From: Leadbetterella sp964423865
Lineage (GTDB): Bacteria; Bacteroidota; Bacteroidia; Cytophagales; Spirosomataceae
Assembly (NCBI GenBank): GCA_964423865.1
Contig: CAYRGN010000010.1
Location: 25,355 to 89,354 of the forward strand
Length of the DNA: 64,000 nucleotides
Direction: 5' to 3'
In this document: one piece after another, positions 17,121-25,583 of the stretch
Layout: each line of letters opens with the position of its first letter
Numbering within the stretch: the stretch's first letter is position 1
Notes under the pieces: model-generated
What the model was told of the DNA's origin: nothing
Databases searched by the model: none
The model's input: only the letters and a program-made list of their open reading frames with translations
Position numbers and translations under genes: made by a program

Positions 17121-17250
17121 CTGTCACCCTGAGCTTGTCGAAGGGCGCATTACTAGCTCTTCGACGGGCTTTGGGCAGCCTAAACGCGGGCTTCGACAAG
17201 CTCAGCCTGACAATGGCAGTCGCTCTTGTCACCCCGAGCGCAGCCGAGGC
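17121..17250. repeat. TGTCA..CTGAGC..GTCGAAG repeat elements, inverted pair plus variant
   Basis: CTGTCACCCTGAGCTTGTCG (from 17121) and CTTCGACAAGCTCAGCCTGA (from 17191) are near-perfect inverted copies, able to form a hairpin with a 45-base loop that itself holds TCTTCGACGGGC. A third, divergent copy, TTGTCACCCCGAGCGCAGCC, starts at 17226. The same family is at 31.4-31.7 kb and, as a variant, at 3.5 kb. Confidence 0.8.
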
Positions 17251-17353
17251 GACACTACTCCATGATATGGCCGCATGGTACAAATACCCAATATTGTCTA
17301 AAAGAGTATATTAGGCATTCGTATAGATAAACGCTCCATCGATATCCCTCCTC

Positions 17354-17430
17354 CGTAATTCGTAATTTTTAATTCGTAATTCGTCATTCGTAATTGAAAC
17401 TCCGTAATTCGTAATTTCTAATTCGTAATT
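17354..17430. repeat. Heptamer array, CGTAATT (inverted AATTACG) family, 11 units
   Basis: Eleven 7-mers in perfect register: CGTAATT, CGTAATT, TTTAATT, CGTAATT, CGTCATT, CGTAATT, GAAACTC, CGTAATT, CGTAATT, TCTAATT, CGTAATT. Even the unrelated GAAACTC keeps the 7-base phase. The orientation is opposite to the array at 16926-17019, so the two bracket the TTCGACAAG elements as a long inverted repeat. Confidence 0.88.
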
Positions 17431-17442
17431 GTCCACTATCCT

Positions 17443-18303
17443 CTATTTCAACAAATTAAGCAGATATTGCCCATACCCCGATTTCACCAGAGGTTGCGCT
17501 ATTTTCCGCAGTTGTTCGCTATCAATGAATTTCATGCGGTAAGCGATCTCCTCGATACAACCGATTTTTAGTCCCTGCCGTTCTTCAATCACCTGCACGA
17601 ACTGCCCCGCCTGCATCAGGGAGGCGAACGTACCCGTGTCCAGCCAGGCCGTTCCCCGGTTCATTACCCCCACTTTCAGTTTTCCCTGTTCAAGGTATAC
17701 CCTGTTGACATCGGTAATTTCCAGTTCACCCCTGGGGGAAGGCTGTATGTTTTTGGCAATTTCTACCACACTGTTGTCGTAAAAGTACAGGCCGGGAACT
17801 GCATAGTTACTCTTGGGATTTTCCGGTTTCTCCTCAATACTCAGGGCATTGAAATCCTTGTCAAACTCTACTACCCCGTACCTTTCCGGGTCATGTACCG
17901 GGTAGGCGAATACCGTACCGCCGTCCGGATCGGCACACGACTGCAACAGCTTACTCAGTCCGCTGCCGTAAAAGATGTTATCGCCCAGTACCAGGGCCAC
18001 CTTGTCTTTCCCGATAAACTCTTCCCCGATGATAAATGCCTGGGCCAGTCCGTCGGGGCTGGGTTGTTCCGCGTATTCGAAGCGGCATCCCAACTGGGAG
18101 CCGTCGCCCAGCAGTTTCCGGAAATGAGGCAGGTCGTGCGGGGTAGAGATGATCAGAATCTCATGAATACCCGACAGCATCAGGATAGAAAGCGGGTAGT
18201 AAATCATGGGTTTGTCATAAACCGGCATCAATTGTTTACTTACCGCGAGGGTCAAGGGGTGGAGGCGTGTGCCGCTGCCTCCGGCCAGGATAATTCCTTT
18301 CAT
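17443..18303 (-). CDS. rfbA: Glucose-1-phosphate thymidylyltransferase
   Basis: Makes dTDP-glucose from glucose-1-phosphate and dTTP, the entry to dTDP-rhamnose and related cell-surface sugars. The 286-residue protein begins MKGIILAGGSGTRLHPLT, the nucleotide-binding signature, followed by KQLMPVYDKPMIYYPLSIL, both hallmarks of RmlA. LVLGDNIFYGSGL binds the metal and sugar phosphate, and IEEKPENPKSNYAVPGLYFYD is also conserved. Full length. It lies after rmlB on the same strand; the 86-base spacer is filled by a heptamer hairpin. The other rml genes (rmlC, rmlD) are not visible nearby. Confidence 0.96.
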   Translation of the reverse strand: MKGIILAGGSGTRLHPLTLAVSKQLMPVYDKPMIYYPLSILMLSGIHEILIISTPHDLPHFRKLLGDGSQLGCRFEYAEQPSPDGLAQAFIIGEEFIGKDKVALVLGDNIFYGSGLSKLLQSCADPDGGTVFAYPVHDPERYGVVEFDKDFNALSIEEKPENPKSNYAVPGLYFYDNSVVEIAKNIQPSPRGELEITDVNRVYLEQGKLKVGVMNRGTAWLDTGTFASLMQAGQFVQVIEERQGLKIGCIEEIAYRMKFIDSEQLRKIAQPLVKSGYGQYLLNLLK

Positions 18304-18311
18304 ATTGAGTT

Positions 18312-18389
18312 AGCTATCAGTTATCAGCTATCAGCCTTCAGCTTTTCCGTCTTTTTTGAGACAGATAGCTGATAGCTGAAGGCTGACAG
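18312..18389. repeat. Inverted pair of AGCTATC heptamer arrays between rfbA and rfbB
   Basis: AGCTATC, AGTTATC, AGCTATC, AGCCTTC, AGCTTTT (18312-18346), then a 20-base core, then AGCTGAT, AGCTGAA, GGCTGAC (18367-18387) in the opposite sense. AGCCTTCAGCT and AGCTGAAGGCT pair exactly. In the rfbB-rfbA transcript it would form a stem-loop. Confidence 0.85.
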
Positions 18390-19445
18390 CTATAATTTAT
18401 ACATTGATTCGTAATATTTTTGATATTCTCCGCTGGTGATATTTTCTATCCAGTCCCAGTTCTCAAAATACCAGTCCACCGTCTGCGCCAGCCCTTCCTC
18501 AAACGTCACAGACGGACTCCAACCCAGTTCGGTCATCAGTTTGGTAGCGTCAATGGCGTAGCGGAGGTCGTGGCCCGCCCGGTCAGTCACGTACGTAATC
18601 AGTTGCGTACTTTCTCCTTCCGGGTTACCCAGTTTCTTGTCCATTAACTTGATCAGCAGGTGTACCAGGTCTATGTTTTTCCATTCATTGTTACCGCCGA
18701 TATTGTAAGTGTCTCCGTTTTTGCCCTGGTGGTAAATGATATCAATGGCCCGGGCATGGTCTTTTACAAAAAGCCAGTCGCGCACATTCTCTCCCTTTCC
18801 GTATACAGGCAGCGGTTTTTTGTTCCGTATGTTGTTAATCATTAACGGAATAAGTTTTTCCGGGAAATGATGAGGACCGTAATTGTTGGAACAGTTGGAA
18901 ATCACCACGGGCAGACCGTAGGTATTGTGGTAGGCCCGCACGAAATGATCCGAACTCGCTTTTGAAGCCGAATACGGTGAGCGCGGATCGTAGGAGGTGC
19001 TTTCCAGGAAAAATTCCGAGGGATCGTGAAGCTCTCCGTATACTTCATCGGTCGAAACATGATAGAAGCGTTTCCCTTCGTAATTGCCCTTCCACGCGTT
19101 TTTGGCCGCGTTCAGGAGGTTGCAGGTGCCGATGACATTGGTTCGCACAAAGGCCATGGGGTCGGTAATGGACCGGTCCACGTGCGACTCCGCCGCCAGG
19201 TGAATCACCCCGTCTACCGGGTATTTTTCAAAAAGCCCGTTCACAAAAGCCTCGTCCACAATATCCCCGTGTTCAAAGACATAATTGGGGGCATCCTCAA
19301 TATCTTTCAGGTTCTCCAGGTTGCCCGCGTAAGTGAGTTTATCCAGGTTAATGATCCGGTAATCGGGGTACCGGGTCACAAAAAGTCTTACAACATGTGA
19401 GCCGATAAAGCCCGCGCCCCCGGTGATAATGATGTGTTTGTTCAT
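18390..19445 (-). CDS. rfbB: dTDP-glucose 4,6-dehydratase
   Basis: Converts dTDP-glucose to dTDP-4-keto-6-deoxyglucose using bound NAD. The 351-residue extended SDR protein has the Rossmann signature GGAGFIGSHVVRLF at residues 9-22, the DE pair in STDEVYGEL that sets RmlB apart from other SDRs, and YxxxK as SPYSASKASSD. HLAAESHVDRSI and NNYGPHHFPEKLIPLMI are also RmlB-specific. It follows galE on the same strand after 90 bases and precedes rfbA, so the three probably form a nucleotide-sugar operon with heptamer arrays in both spacers. Confidence 0.96.
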   Translation of the reverse strand: MNKHIIITGGAGFIGSHVVRLFVTRYPDYRIINLDKLTYAGNLENLKDIEDAPNYVFEHGDIVDEAFVNGLFEKYPVDGVIHLAAESHVDRSITDPMAFVRTNVIGTCNLLNAAKNAWKGNYEGKRFYHVSTDEVYGELHDPSEFFLESTSYDPRSPYSASKASSDHFVRAYHNTYGLPVVISNCSNNYGPHHFPEKLIPLMINNIRNKKPLPVYGKGENVRDWLFVKDHARAIDIIYHQGKNGDTYNIGGNNEWKNIDLVHLLIKLMDKKLGNPEGESTQLITYVTDRAGHDLRYAIDATKLMTELGWSPSVTFEEGLAQTVDWYFENWDWIENITSGEYQKYYESMYKL

Positions 19446-19454
19446 GCGTATAAA

Positions 19455-19482
19455 AGCTATCAGCTATCAGCCGTCAGCTATC
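19455..19482. repeat. Heptamer array, AGCTATC family, 4 units
   Basis: AGCTATC, AGCTATC, AGCCGTC, AGCTATC in the galE-rfbB spacer. No full opposite array is seen; the following CCGTTTTATCAGCGCTTATAG is only loosely related. Confidence 0.8.
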
Positions 19483-19535
19483 CGTTTTATCAGCGCTTAT
19501 AGGCCGATAATGGGTAGCATACTGCGAATAGCGCA

Positions 19536-20552
19536 TTATAAATTACTGATTTTTTTCTGCCATCTCCAGGCGTCTTCCATGCTCTCCTCCAGCGTTTTTT
19601 CCGCCTTCCATTGCATTTCGGTGGCCGCTTTTTCCACGTTCCCGTAAATTTTGACCACATCACCCGGTCTCCGCGGCCCGATTTCGTACTGGAGCTTCAG
19701 GTTATTCACCTTTTCAAAAGTGTCAATTACCTCCAAGACCGTATTGCCCTGGCCGGTACCGATATTAAAAACGTTGTAATAGGGCCCTTCCGTATGTTTC
19801 CCCAGCAGGCTCAACGCCGAAACATGGGCTTTCGCCAGGTCTACCACGTGAATGAAGTCGCGGATGTTGGAGCCGTCAGGCGTGTCGTAATCGTTGCCAA
19901 AAACGGTCAGTTTCTCCCGGATGCCCGCGGCGGTTTGGGTAATATAAGGGACCAGGTTATTGGGTACCCCAATGGGCAATTCGCCGATTTCCGCGGAAGG
20001 GTGAGCGCCTACCGGGTTAAAATACCGGAGGGAGATAATGCCGAGGTCGAGGCCGGCTTTCACCGTGTCTTCCAGGATGTCTTCTGCGATGGCTTTCGTA
20101 TTGCCGTAAGGCGACTCGGCCTTTTTCTTGGGCGCATTTTCCGTAACCGGGATAGTGTCGGCCTGTCCGTATACCGTACAAGACGAGCTAAAAACCAGGT
20201 TCCGGATATTATTGGCCTGCATCACGTTCAGAATATTCAGTAAAGAACCCAGGTTGTTTCCGTAGTATTTCAGCGGTTCGGCCATCGATTCTCCCACCGC
20301 TTTAAAAGCGGCGAAATGAATGACTCCCTGTATGCGGTGCCGTTGCACCACTTCGTTCATTTTGGCGTAGTCGTTGCAGTCTTCCCGGTAGAAAGGCACT
20401 TCCTTTCCCAGGATATTCTTTAAACCCTGAAGTACGGAGGGGGCTGAGTTACGGAGGTCATCCACAATCACCGGGCAATAGCCCGCTGCGATCAGTTCCA
20501 CTACCGTATGTGATCCTATAAATCCGGCCCCACCCGTCACCAGTATATTCAT
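19536..20552 (-). CDS. galE: UDP-glucose 4-epimerase
   Basis: Interconverts UDP-glucose and UDP-galactose. The proper start is ATG at 20552, giving MNILVTGGAGFIGSHTVVEL and 338 residues; an upstream in-frame ATG at 20762 would add 70 residues that run through the promoter and antisense to the next gene. The NAD-binding GGAGFIGSH, the FAAFKAVGES loop, FSSSCTVYG with the catalytic Ser, and YGNTK as YxxxK are in order, and LRYFNPVGAHPS is a GalE signature. It heads the galE-rfbB-rfbA group and is divergent from the SirB1-like gene. Confidence 0.96.
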   Translation of the reverse strand: MNILVTGGAGFIGSHTVVELIAAGYCPVIVDDLRNSAPSVLQGLKNILGKEVPFYREDCNDYAKMNEVVQRHRIQGVIHFAAFKAVGESMAEPLKYYGNNLGSLLNILNVMQANNIRNLVFSSSCTVYGQADTIPVTENAPKKKAESPYGNTKAIAEDILEDTVKAGLDLGIISLRYFNPVGAHPSAEIGELPIGVPNNLVPYITQTAAGIREKLTVFGNDYDTPDGSNIRDFIHVVDLAKAHVSALSLLGKHTEGPYYNVFNIGTGQGNTVLEVIDTFEKVNNLKLQYEIGPRRPGDVVKIYGNVEKAATEMQWKAEKTLEESMEDAWRWQKKISNL

Positions 20553-20568
20553 TCGTGTTCTTTTTTTA

Positions 20569-20576
20569 CAAAGGTA
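20569..20576 (-). promoter_or_regulatory. Probable galE promoter -7 element
   Basis: TACCTTTG on the minus strand, exact to TAnnTTTG, 17 bases before the galE ATG at 20552. It supports that start over the longer one. No TTG at -33; the upstream region is A/T-rich. Confidence 0.5.
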
Positions 20577-20655
20577 ATATCTAAATAAATGTTTTAAAAA
20601 TTTGTTTGGTTTTAAGAAGGCGTATGTTATTATTGACCTGTAAAACGAATAGCTT

Positions 20656-21495
20656 ATGAATATTCGGGATTTCAAAGCCATGGTTTCCCTCTTAGACGAC
20701 TCTGACGGTGAGGTGGTAGGCCTGATCCGTGATAAGATCAAGGGATTAGGACAGGAGGTCATTCCCTTGCTGGAAAGGGAACGGGATCAGTACGGGAAAA
20801 ATCCCGTGATCCAGAGCTCCATAGAGTTTCTCCTCCAGGATCTCCAGACCGACTCCCTCATGCTCGATATAAAGGAATGGGTCACACACGGAGGAGAAGA
20901 CCTGTTGCAAGGCTTATGGCTGATTTCGCGCATCGCTTACCCGGAATACGGAATCGACAAAATGAGGGCGCAGTTGAACAAAATCTATATGGAAGTATGG
21001 CTGATGACCCGCTCCGATATGCATCCGGCCGATCTCCTGGAAGTGATCAATAACGTGATTTTTCAGCAAATGGGTTTTGAGCCCAACGTCAAGAATTTTC
21101 ACTCCCCCCAGAACTCCCTCTTTAACCAGGTACTGGAAACCCGGAAAGGGAACCCCGTTAGCTTAAGCTGCCTCTATATCCTGGTAGCCCAGAAGATGCA
21201 GATTCCCTTGTACGGCGTCAACCTGCCGAATCTTTTCGTGATAATTTTTGACTATCCGGGACAGAAATTCTACGTCAACGCCTTTAATAAAGGACAGATT
21301 TTTCAGCGAAAAGACATTGACGATTACCTCAAGCACATGAACCTGGAGCCGAGAGACGAATATTACAGGGCCTGTTCAAACACGCAAATTGTGGTGCGGG
21401 TACTGACTAACCTGGCCTTCGCATACCAAAAATCCGGCGACCGCGAAAAAGAACATCGGGTCAGCCGGATTTTAAGCATTATTCAAAATACGTAG
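20656..21495 (+). CDS. SirB1-like transglutaminase-fold protein
   Basis: A 279-residue cytoplasmic protein of the SirB1/Transglut_core2 group, which is conserved but without known reaction. The N-terminal 90 residues are helical. The core DLLEVINNVIFQQMGFEPN, then NSLFNQVLETRKGNPVSLSCLYILVAQKMQIPLYGVNLPNLFVI, matches the family pattern, in which S and L stand where active transglutaminases have Cys, so catalysis is doubtful. The segment YVNAFNKGQIF keeps the Asn/Phe part of the family. A C-terminal TPR-like helix pair (IVVRVLTNLAFAYQKSGDREKE) ends it. Convergent with the M1 peptidase, only 13 bases away. Confidence 0.8.
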   Translation: MNIRDFKAMVSLLDDSDGEVVGLIRDKIKGLGQEVIPLLERERDQYGKNPVIQSSIEFLLQDLQTDSLMLDIKEWVTHGGEDLLQGLWLISRIAYPEYGIDKMRAQLNKIYMEVWLMTRSDMHPADLLEVINNVIFQQMGFEPNVKNFHSPQNSLFNQVLETRKGNPVSLSCLYILVAQKMQIPLYGVNLPNLFVIIFDYPGQKFYVNAFNKGQIFQRKDIDDYLKHMNLEPRDEYYRACSNTQIVVRVLTNLAFAYQKSGDREKEHRVSRILSIIQNT

Positions 21496-21508
21496 CGGTC
21501 CGAAACCG

Positions 21509-23470
21509 TTAGGGCTTCCAGGTATTATTCTTGTCGTCTACATCGGGTAAAATACCTCTTGGGTTCACTTTCACCGACTCCAGTTCGGCAGTAGACGGAA
21601 ATTCAAAAGACCAGGTACTTCCTTTCTGCCAGATTTCCACAGGAAGTTTTACTGTTACGGCCTCTTTTCCTTTCTCTTTTACCTCTACTTCCACCGGCAT
21701 GGGCATGCGGTTCAGGTTTTCCAGTTCAATCACGGAACCGTTAGCGGCCACGTCTTTCACATATTTCACGCTTTTGACCCCCTGGTCGATTTTGTAGTCG
21801 TGCACAAACCAGCCTTTCCAGAACCAGCTGAGGTCTTCGCCCAATACGTTTTCCATGGTATTGAAGAAATCAAATGGGGTAGGGTGCTTATAGGCCCACC
21901 GGCGGGTGTACTCACGCAAAGCCATTTTGACCCGTTCTTCACCGGCAATGGCATCGGCCAGCATGGTCAGACCCACAGAAGGTTTGTAGTAGGCCAGTAT
22001 GCCCAGTTCACGTTCCGGTATGGCGTCAGGAATGTTCATCACCGACTTGGAAACCGACATGAAGCGGGCCAGATTGGCTGTCGCGCTTTTTACATGATAC
22101 TCCCCGTTATTGAAAGCCTTTGCCGCCAGGGAGTTGATATACGTATTCAATCCCTCGTCAAGCCACGCGTAACGGCGCTCATCCGAACCCACAATCATAG
22201 GAAACCAGATATGTCCGAACTCGTGGTCCGTCACTCCGAACAGTCCGGCTTTCCGTGACCGGGCGCTGCAAAAAACAATACCGGGGTACTCCATACCGCC
22301 CACAATTCCCGCCACGTTGGTGGCCGCCGGGTAAGGGTATTCCATCAGCCAGCCCGAGTAAAACTCAATGCTGAATTTGGTGTATTCGGTAGAACGGCCC
22401 CAGGCGTCATTATCCCCGATCTCCGCCGGGTAAACCGACTGGGCCAGGGATTTTTTGCCCGAAGGAAGGTTGATTCGGGCGGCGTCCCAAACAAAGGTTT
22501 TGGAGCTGGCCCAGGCTACATCCCGGGTATTTTTACAGGAAAATTTCCAGGTAAGATTTCCGTTTCCGGCCGGGCGCACCGAAGTTTTTCCGGCTTCCTC
22601 CCGGTCAATTACGTAAACCGTCTGGTCAGAATTGGCGGCCTGGGCTAAACGCTGCATCTGGGTGGCGGTCAGCACCTCCTTGGGGTTGGTCAGCTCGCCG
22701 GAAGCCACTACGATATGATCACGGGGCACGGTGATCTCAAAGGTATAATCGCCGTATTCCAGGTAAAATTCACCGGCGCCCAAGTAGGGTAGGGTGTTCC
22801 ACCCCTTGATATCGTCGTATACGGCTACCCGCGGAAACCATTGGGCCAGCTGGTAAATGGTGCCTTCTTTGGCATCGTACAGACCCATTCTGTCGGCTCC
22901 GTTCTGGGGAATCAGGAAATCAAAGTTCATGGAAAGCACCACCTGCTCTCCCTTTTTTAACGGTTCTGTCAGGAAGACCTGTAGGCGGGTGTCGTCTATA
23001 AAAGAACTTTCCAGCACCTGCTTACGTCCTTTTACCCTCTTGCCTTTGGGAGCGGGAGAGGAGATCGGTTTTTCCGCTTTGATTTCCGAAATGCGGTAGC
23101 CGCCGTCAAATCCTTTTACCCCGTAACGCCCTACATTCAGGGGGGTGACGCTATTTCCTCTTGAATCCAGTCTGAACTTATTCTGGTCAAGTTGCAGCCA
23201 GATAAAGGTCAATTCATCCGGAGAATTATTGGTGTACGTAATGGAAACGGCACCCGACACTCCGTTTTTAGCGGTGTCAAGCGTAGCGCTGATCTTGTAG
23301 TCGGCCCGGTTTTGCCAGTATTCAGGCCCGGGTTGGCCGGATGCGCTCCGGTATTTATTGCCGGGAAGATAATGGGTTAGCGGACTGAACGCTTCCGCGG
23401 AATTGTACAGACTCTCTTGTCCGTAAAGTTGGCTTATCATCAAAGATAAAACCAGGAATAATTTCTTCAT
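21509..23470 (-). CDS. Exported M1 family metallopeptidase
   Basis: A 653-residue zinc aminopeptidase, probably periplasmic. The start at 23470 (MKKLFLVLSLMISQLYG-QE) gives a clean 17-residue signal peptide; the longer frame to 23500 covers the promoter. An N-terminal beta domain is followed by the thermolysin-like catalytic domain with the HExxH motif His416-Glu417-x-x-His420 in DHEFGHIWFP, and the third ligand Glu in WLDEGLNTYINSLAAKAF. The usual GAMEN motif is replaced by GGMEYPGIVF, the form found in the Bacteroidota M1 subgroup. A short Lys/Arg-rich insert is at about residues 140-150. It may help peptide use, but the substrate is unknown. Confidence 0.93.
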   Translation of the reverse strand: MKKLFLVLSLMISQLYGQESLYNSAEAFSPLTHYLPGNKYRSASGQPGPEYWQNRADYKISATLDTAKNGVSGAVSITYTNNSPDELTFIWLQLDQNKFRLDSRGNSVTPLNVGRYGVKGFDGGYRISEIKAEKPISSPAPKGKRVKGRKQVLESSFIDDTRLQVFLTEPLKKGEQVVLSMNFDFLIPQNGADRMGLYDAKEGTIYQLAQWFPRVAVYDDIKGWNTLPYLGAGEFYLEYGDYTFEITVPRDHIVVASGELTNPKEVLTATQMQRLAQAANSDQTVYVIDREEAGKTSVRPAGNGNLTWKFSCKNTRDVAWASSKTFVWDAARINLPSGKKSLAQSVYPAEIGDNDAWGRSTEYTKFSIEFYSGWLMEYPYPAATNVAGIVGGMEYPGIVFCSARSRKAGLFGVTDHEFGHIWFPMIVGSDERRYAWLDEGLNTYINSLAAKAFNNGEYHVKSATANLARFMSVSKSVMNIPDAIPERELGILAYYKPSVGLTMLADAIAGEERVKMALREYTRRWAYKHPTPFDFFNTMENVLGEDLSWFWKGWFVHDYKIDQGVKSVKYVKDVAANGSVIELENLNRMPMPVEVEVKEKGKEAVTVKLPVEIWQKGSTWSFEFPSTAELESVKVNPRGILPDVDDKNNTWKP

Positions 23471-23497
23471 ATATTGAGTTAGTTTGAAATCAAGGGG

Positions 23498-23505
23498 CAA
23501 AGTTA
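23498..23505 (-). promoter_or_regulatory. Probable promoter -7 element of the M1 peptidase gene
   Basis: TAACTTTG on the minus strand, 28 bases upstream of the ATG at 23470. No suitable TTG element. Confidence 0.45.
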
Positions 23506-23685
23506 AGATTTTTATTGGTGTGGTGCTATAGGTACTGAATTTACTACATTGTGGTTATGTTATTTACTGCACTAGAAGGCTATTCCTCTGTTCAAGAGAT
23601 TATGGTGGCTTTATTTGCTAATGCGCATAAAATAGATTACATTTGTAATATCTTTCAACTATTAACTAAACACCTGAATACTACT

Positions 23686-25196
23686 ATGCTTACCATCTAT
23701 TCGAGACTCTCACTTGTTTTCGTTTTTCTCTTTATCCTTGCTTCATGCACAAAAGATATTAAAACGGAAGTGATTCCTGAAGCCGAGTTTAAAGGTATTT
23801 TACGTTTTTGGCTTGACGCCTCTAAAAATCCTGTTTCTCTGAACAGTAATATAGAACTGGAAATTACCGATAGTACTATCACCGGTCGTATCCCTTATTA
23901 TACCAATACTAAGCAACTTGTAGTCTCGTATGAGACTGACCCAAGTACTAAAGTCACTAGTGGGGGGGGGGACTGGAAAGTGGTACCTCTTCACTTGATC
24001 TTTCTAAAGGAACAGAAATAATTGTTTCAAATACAAGCGGGTTATCGAAAAAGTACATACTTAGTTTAGTTAATTTTACCGGACTCCCGGTGATAAGGAT
24101 TAATACAGAGGGTAATGCAGAAATAACATCGAAAGAGGACTATGTAAATGCCACTATCCGAATAGATGGTGCCGGAATTTATGATGATTTCAATGGTACT
24201 CTCAGAATTCGAGGGCGTGGAAACTCAACATGGGGCCTCCCCAAAAAGCCCTATCGCTTAAGATTTGATGAGAATATTAGTATTTTGGGATTACCATCGG
24301 AAAGAGACTGGGCATTACTTGCCAACTATACCGATAAAACACAATTCAGAAATGAGACTGCCTTTTTAATGGGTAGAATGAGTGATAATCTTGAGTGGAC
24401 ACCCAGAACGAGGTTTGTGGAAGTTTTTTTAAATGAAGTCTATCAGGGTTCTTATCAACTTACAGAGCATGTAAAAGTGTCAACGCAAAGGGTAAATGTT
24501 ACAAGTAATGGTTATTTAATAGAAGTGGACCAGCTAGGGCGGATGGAGCCCTCCGACGTATACTTCCAAACAGCCCGGGTCCTTTTTAACATCAAAGCAC
24601 CTGATGTGGTTTTGAACGATGAAAAATACGCCTATATAAAAGATTACGTAACTACTGCGGAAGCTGTCCTATATGGGAACAACTTCGCCCATCCAACCGA
24701 GGGGTATAGCAAATACTTGGATGTAGACAGTTTTATTGATTGGTTTCTAATCAATGAAATAGCTAAAAATAATGATGCTATTTTCTATTCGAGTTGCTTT
24801 ATGAACCTGGCTCCCGGAGGCAAGTTAAAAATGGGACCTATCTGGGATTTTGATATTGGTTTTGGCAACGTAAACTATGGCACAGGCAGTAACCATGAAG
24901 GATTTCATGTCAAAAATGCAAGATGGATTGTCAGACTATTTCAAGACCCTTCATTTGTTGAAAAAGTGAAGGCCCGTTATGATTATTTTTACGCTAACAA
25001 ATATCAGATTATAGAGTCAATTAACAGGGGGGCTGATAACCTAAAATGGTCTGTTATTGAGAATAATCAAAAATGGAAAACGTTGTACTCCTATACTTGG
25101 CCAAATTATGCCATTTGGGGTTCTTATGACAATGAAATCATCTATATGAAAAATTGGCTTTCATTAAGGATGGATTGGCTTAAAACAGCACTTTGA
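23686..25196 (+). pseudogene. CotH-family lipoprotein, frame broken at a ten-G tract (possibly phase-variable)
   Basis: The frame from ATG 23686 encodes a lipoprotein signal with lipobox LASC (Cys at residue 22) and a beta-rich N-terminal domain, then runs out at 24021 after a run of ten G at 23962-23971. The frame that opens at the G tract reads GLESGTSSLDLSKGTEII and continues without a stop to 25196, covering a complete CotH domain: GTLRIRGRGNSTWGLPKKPY, ERDWALLANYTDK, FVEVFLNEVYQGSYQLTEHV, SFIDWFLINEI and MGPIWDFDIGFG. CotH proteins are atypical kinases of secreted proteins in spores and bacteria. Eight or eleven G would join the two frames into about 503 residues. So the gene is either switched off by slippage, truly broken, or misread in sequencing. 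It is AT-richer than its neighbours. Downstream fragment alone: 24090-25196. Confidence 0.8.
23962..23971 (+). repeat. Ten-G homopolymer tract inside the CotH gene
   Basis: Ten G in a row in an otherwise AT-rich gene. Frame joins up with 8 or 11 G, not 10. Such tracts are classic slippage sites for phase variation. Confidence 0.9.
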
Positions 25197-25583
25197 GTGA
25201 AAACGAAAAATGCTGTTCTTTTTCTATCCTCTATTCTGGTAAATTAATCAGTTTAGAAAGTTCATCACTGCTCAACATCTGGTTGTTAACTTTCCGTTTG
25301 AAACCAAGTGGAACAAACCAGCCGATCCTGGATGCCAGGGACAATAGTACTTTGAGTGGTTGACAGCTGGGGGCAATTTCCGGGAAGGTAACACCTCTGC
25401 ACTTTTGGGATGAAGACTTCAAGCGTATCTAGGAATCCTAGATTTTCTTTAAGATCATTTAAAATATATGGGATCAATTAGAATGTAGCTCTTAACTTGA
25501 TAGGTTCACACCATCAATAGATTATTGTCCTCTTTATTTTTACTATTGAACAAGAGTTTGGTGGGCATGGTTTACCATCCCCC
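25197..25583. other. Gene-free stretch between CotH and xerC
   Basis: Two overlapping minus-strand frames of about 63 codons exist (25231-25422, 25286-25477) but neither looks like a known protein. The stretch may be decayed coding DNA. In many Bacteroidota xerC is followed by the hibernation factor gene, tRNAs and tuf; none of those is here. No clear hairpin. Confidence 0.35.

Noticed and set aside
17035..17283. Minus-strand frame of 82 codons
   Set aside because: It is read through the TTCGACAAGCTCAG and heptamer repeats (RLSLSKP, FDKLRVTG are the typical translations of that repeat); not a gene.
20553..20762. 70-residue N-terminal extension of GalE
   Set aside because: It covers the promoter and the antisense of the SirB1-like gene, while MNILVTGGAGFIGSH at 20552 is the normal GalE start.
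25231..25477. Two minus-strand frames of about 63 codons
   Set aside because: They overlap in different frames, have no family match that I can see and no promoter; kept only as a gene-free stretch.
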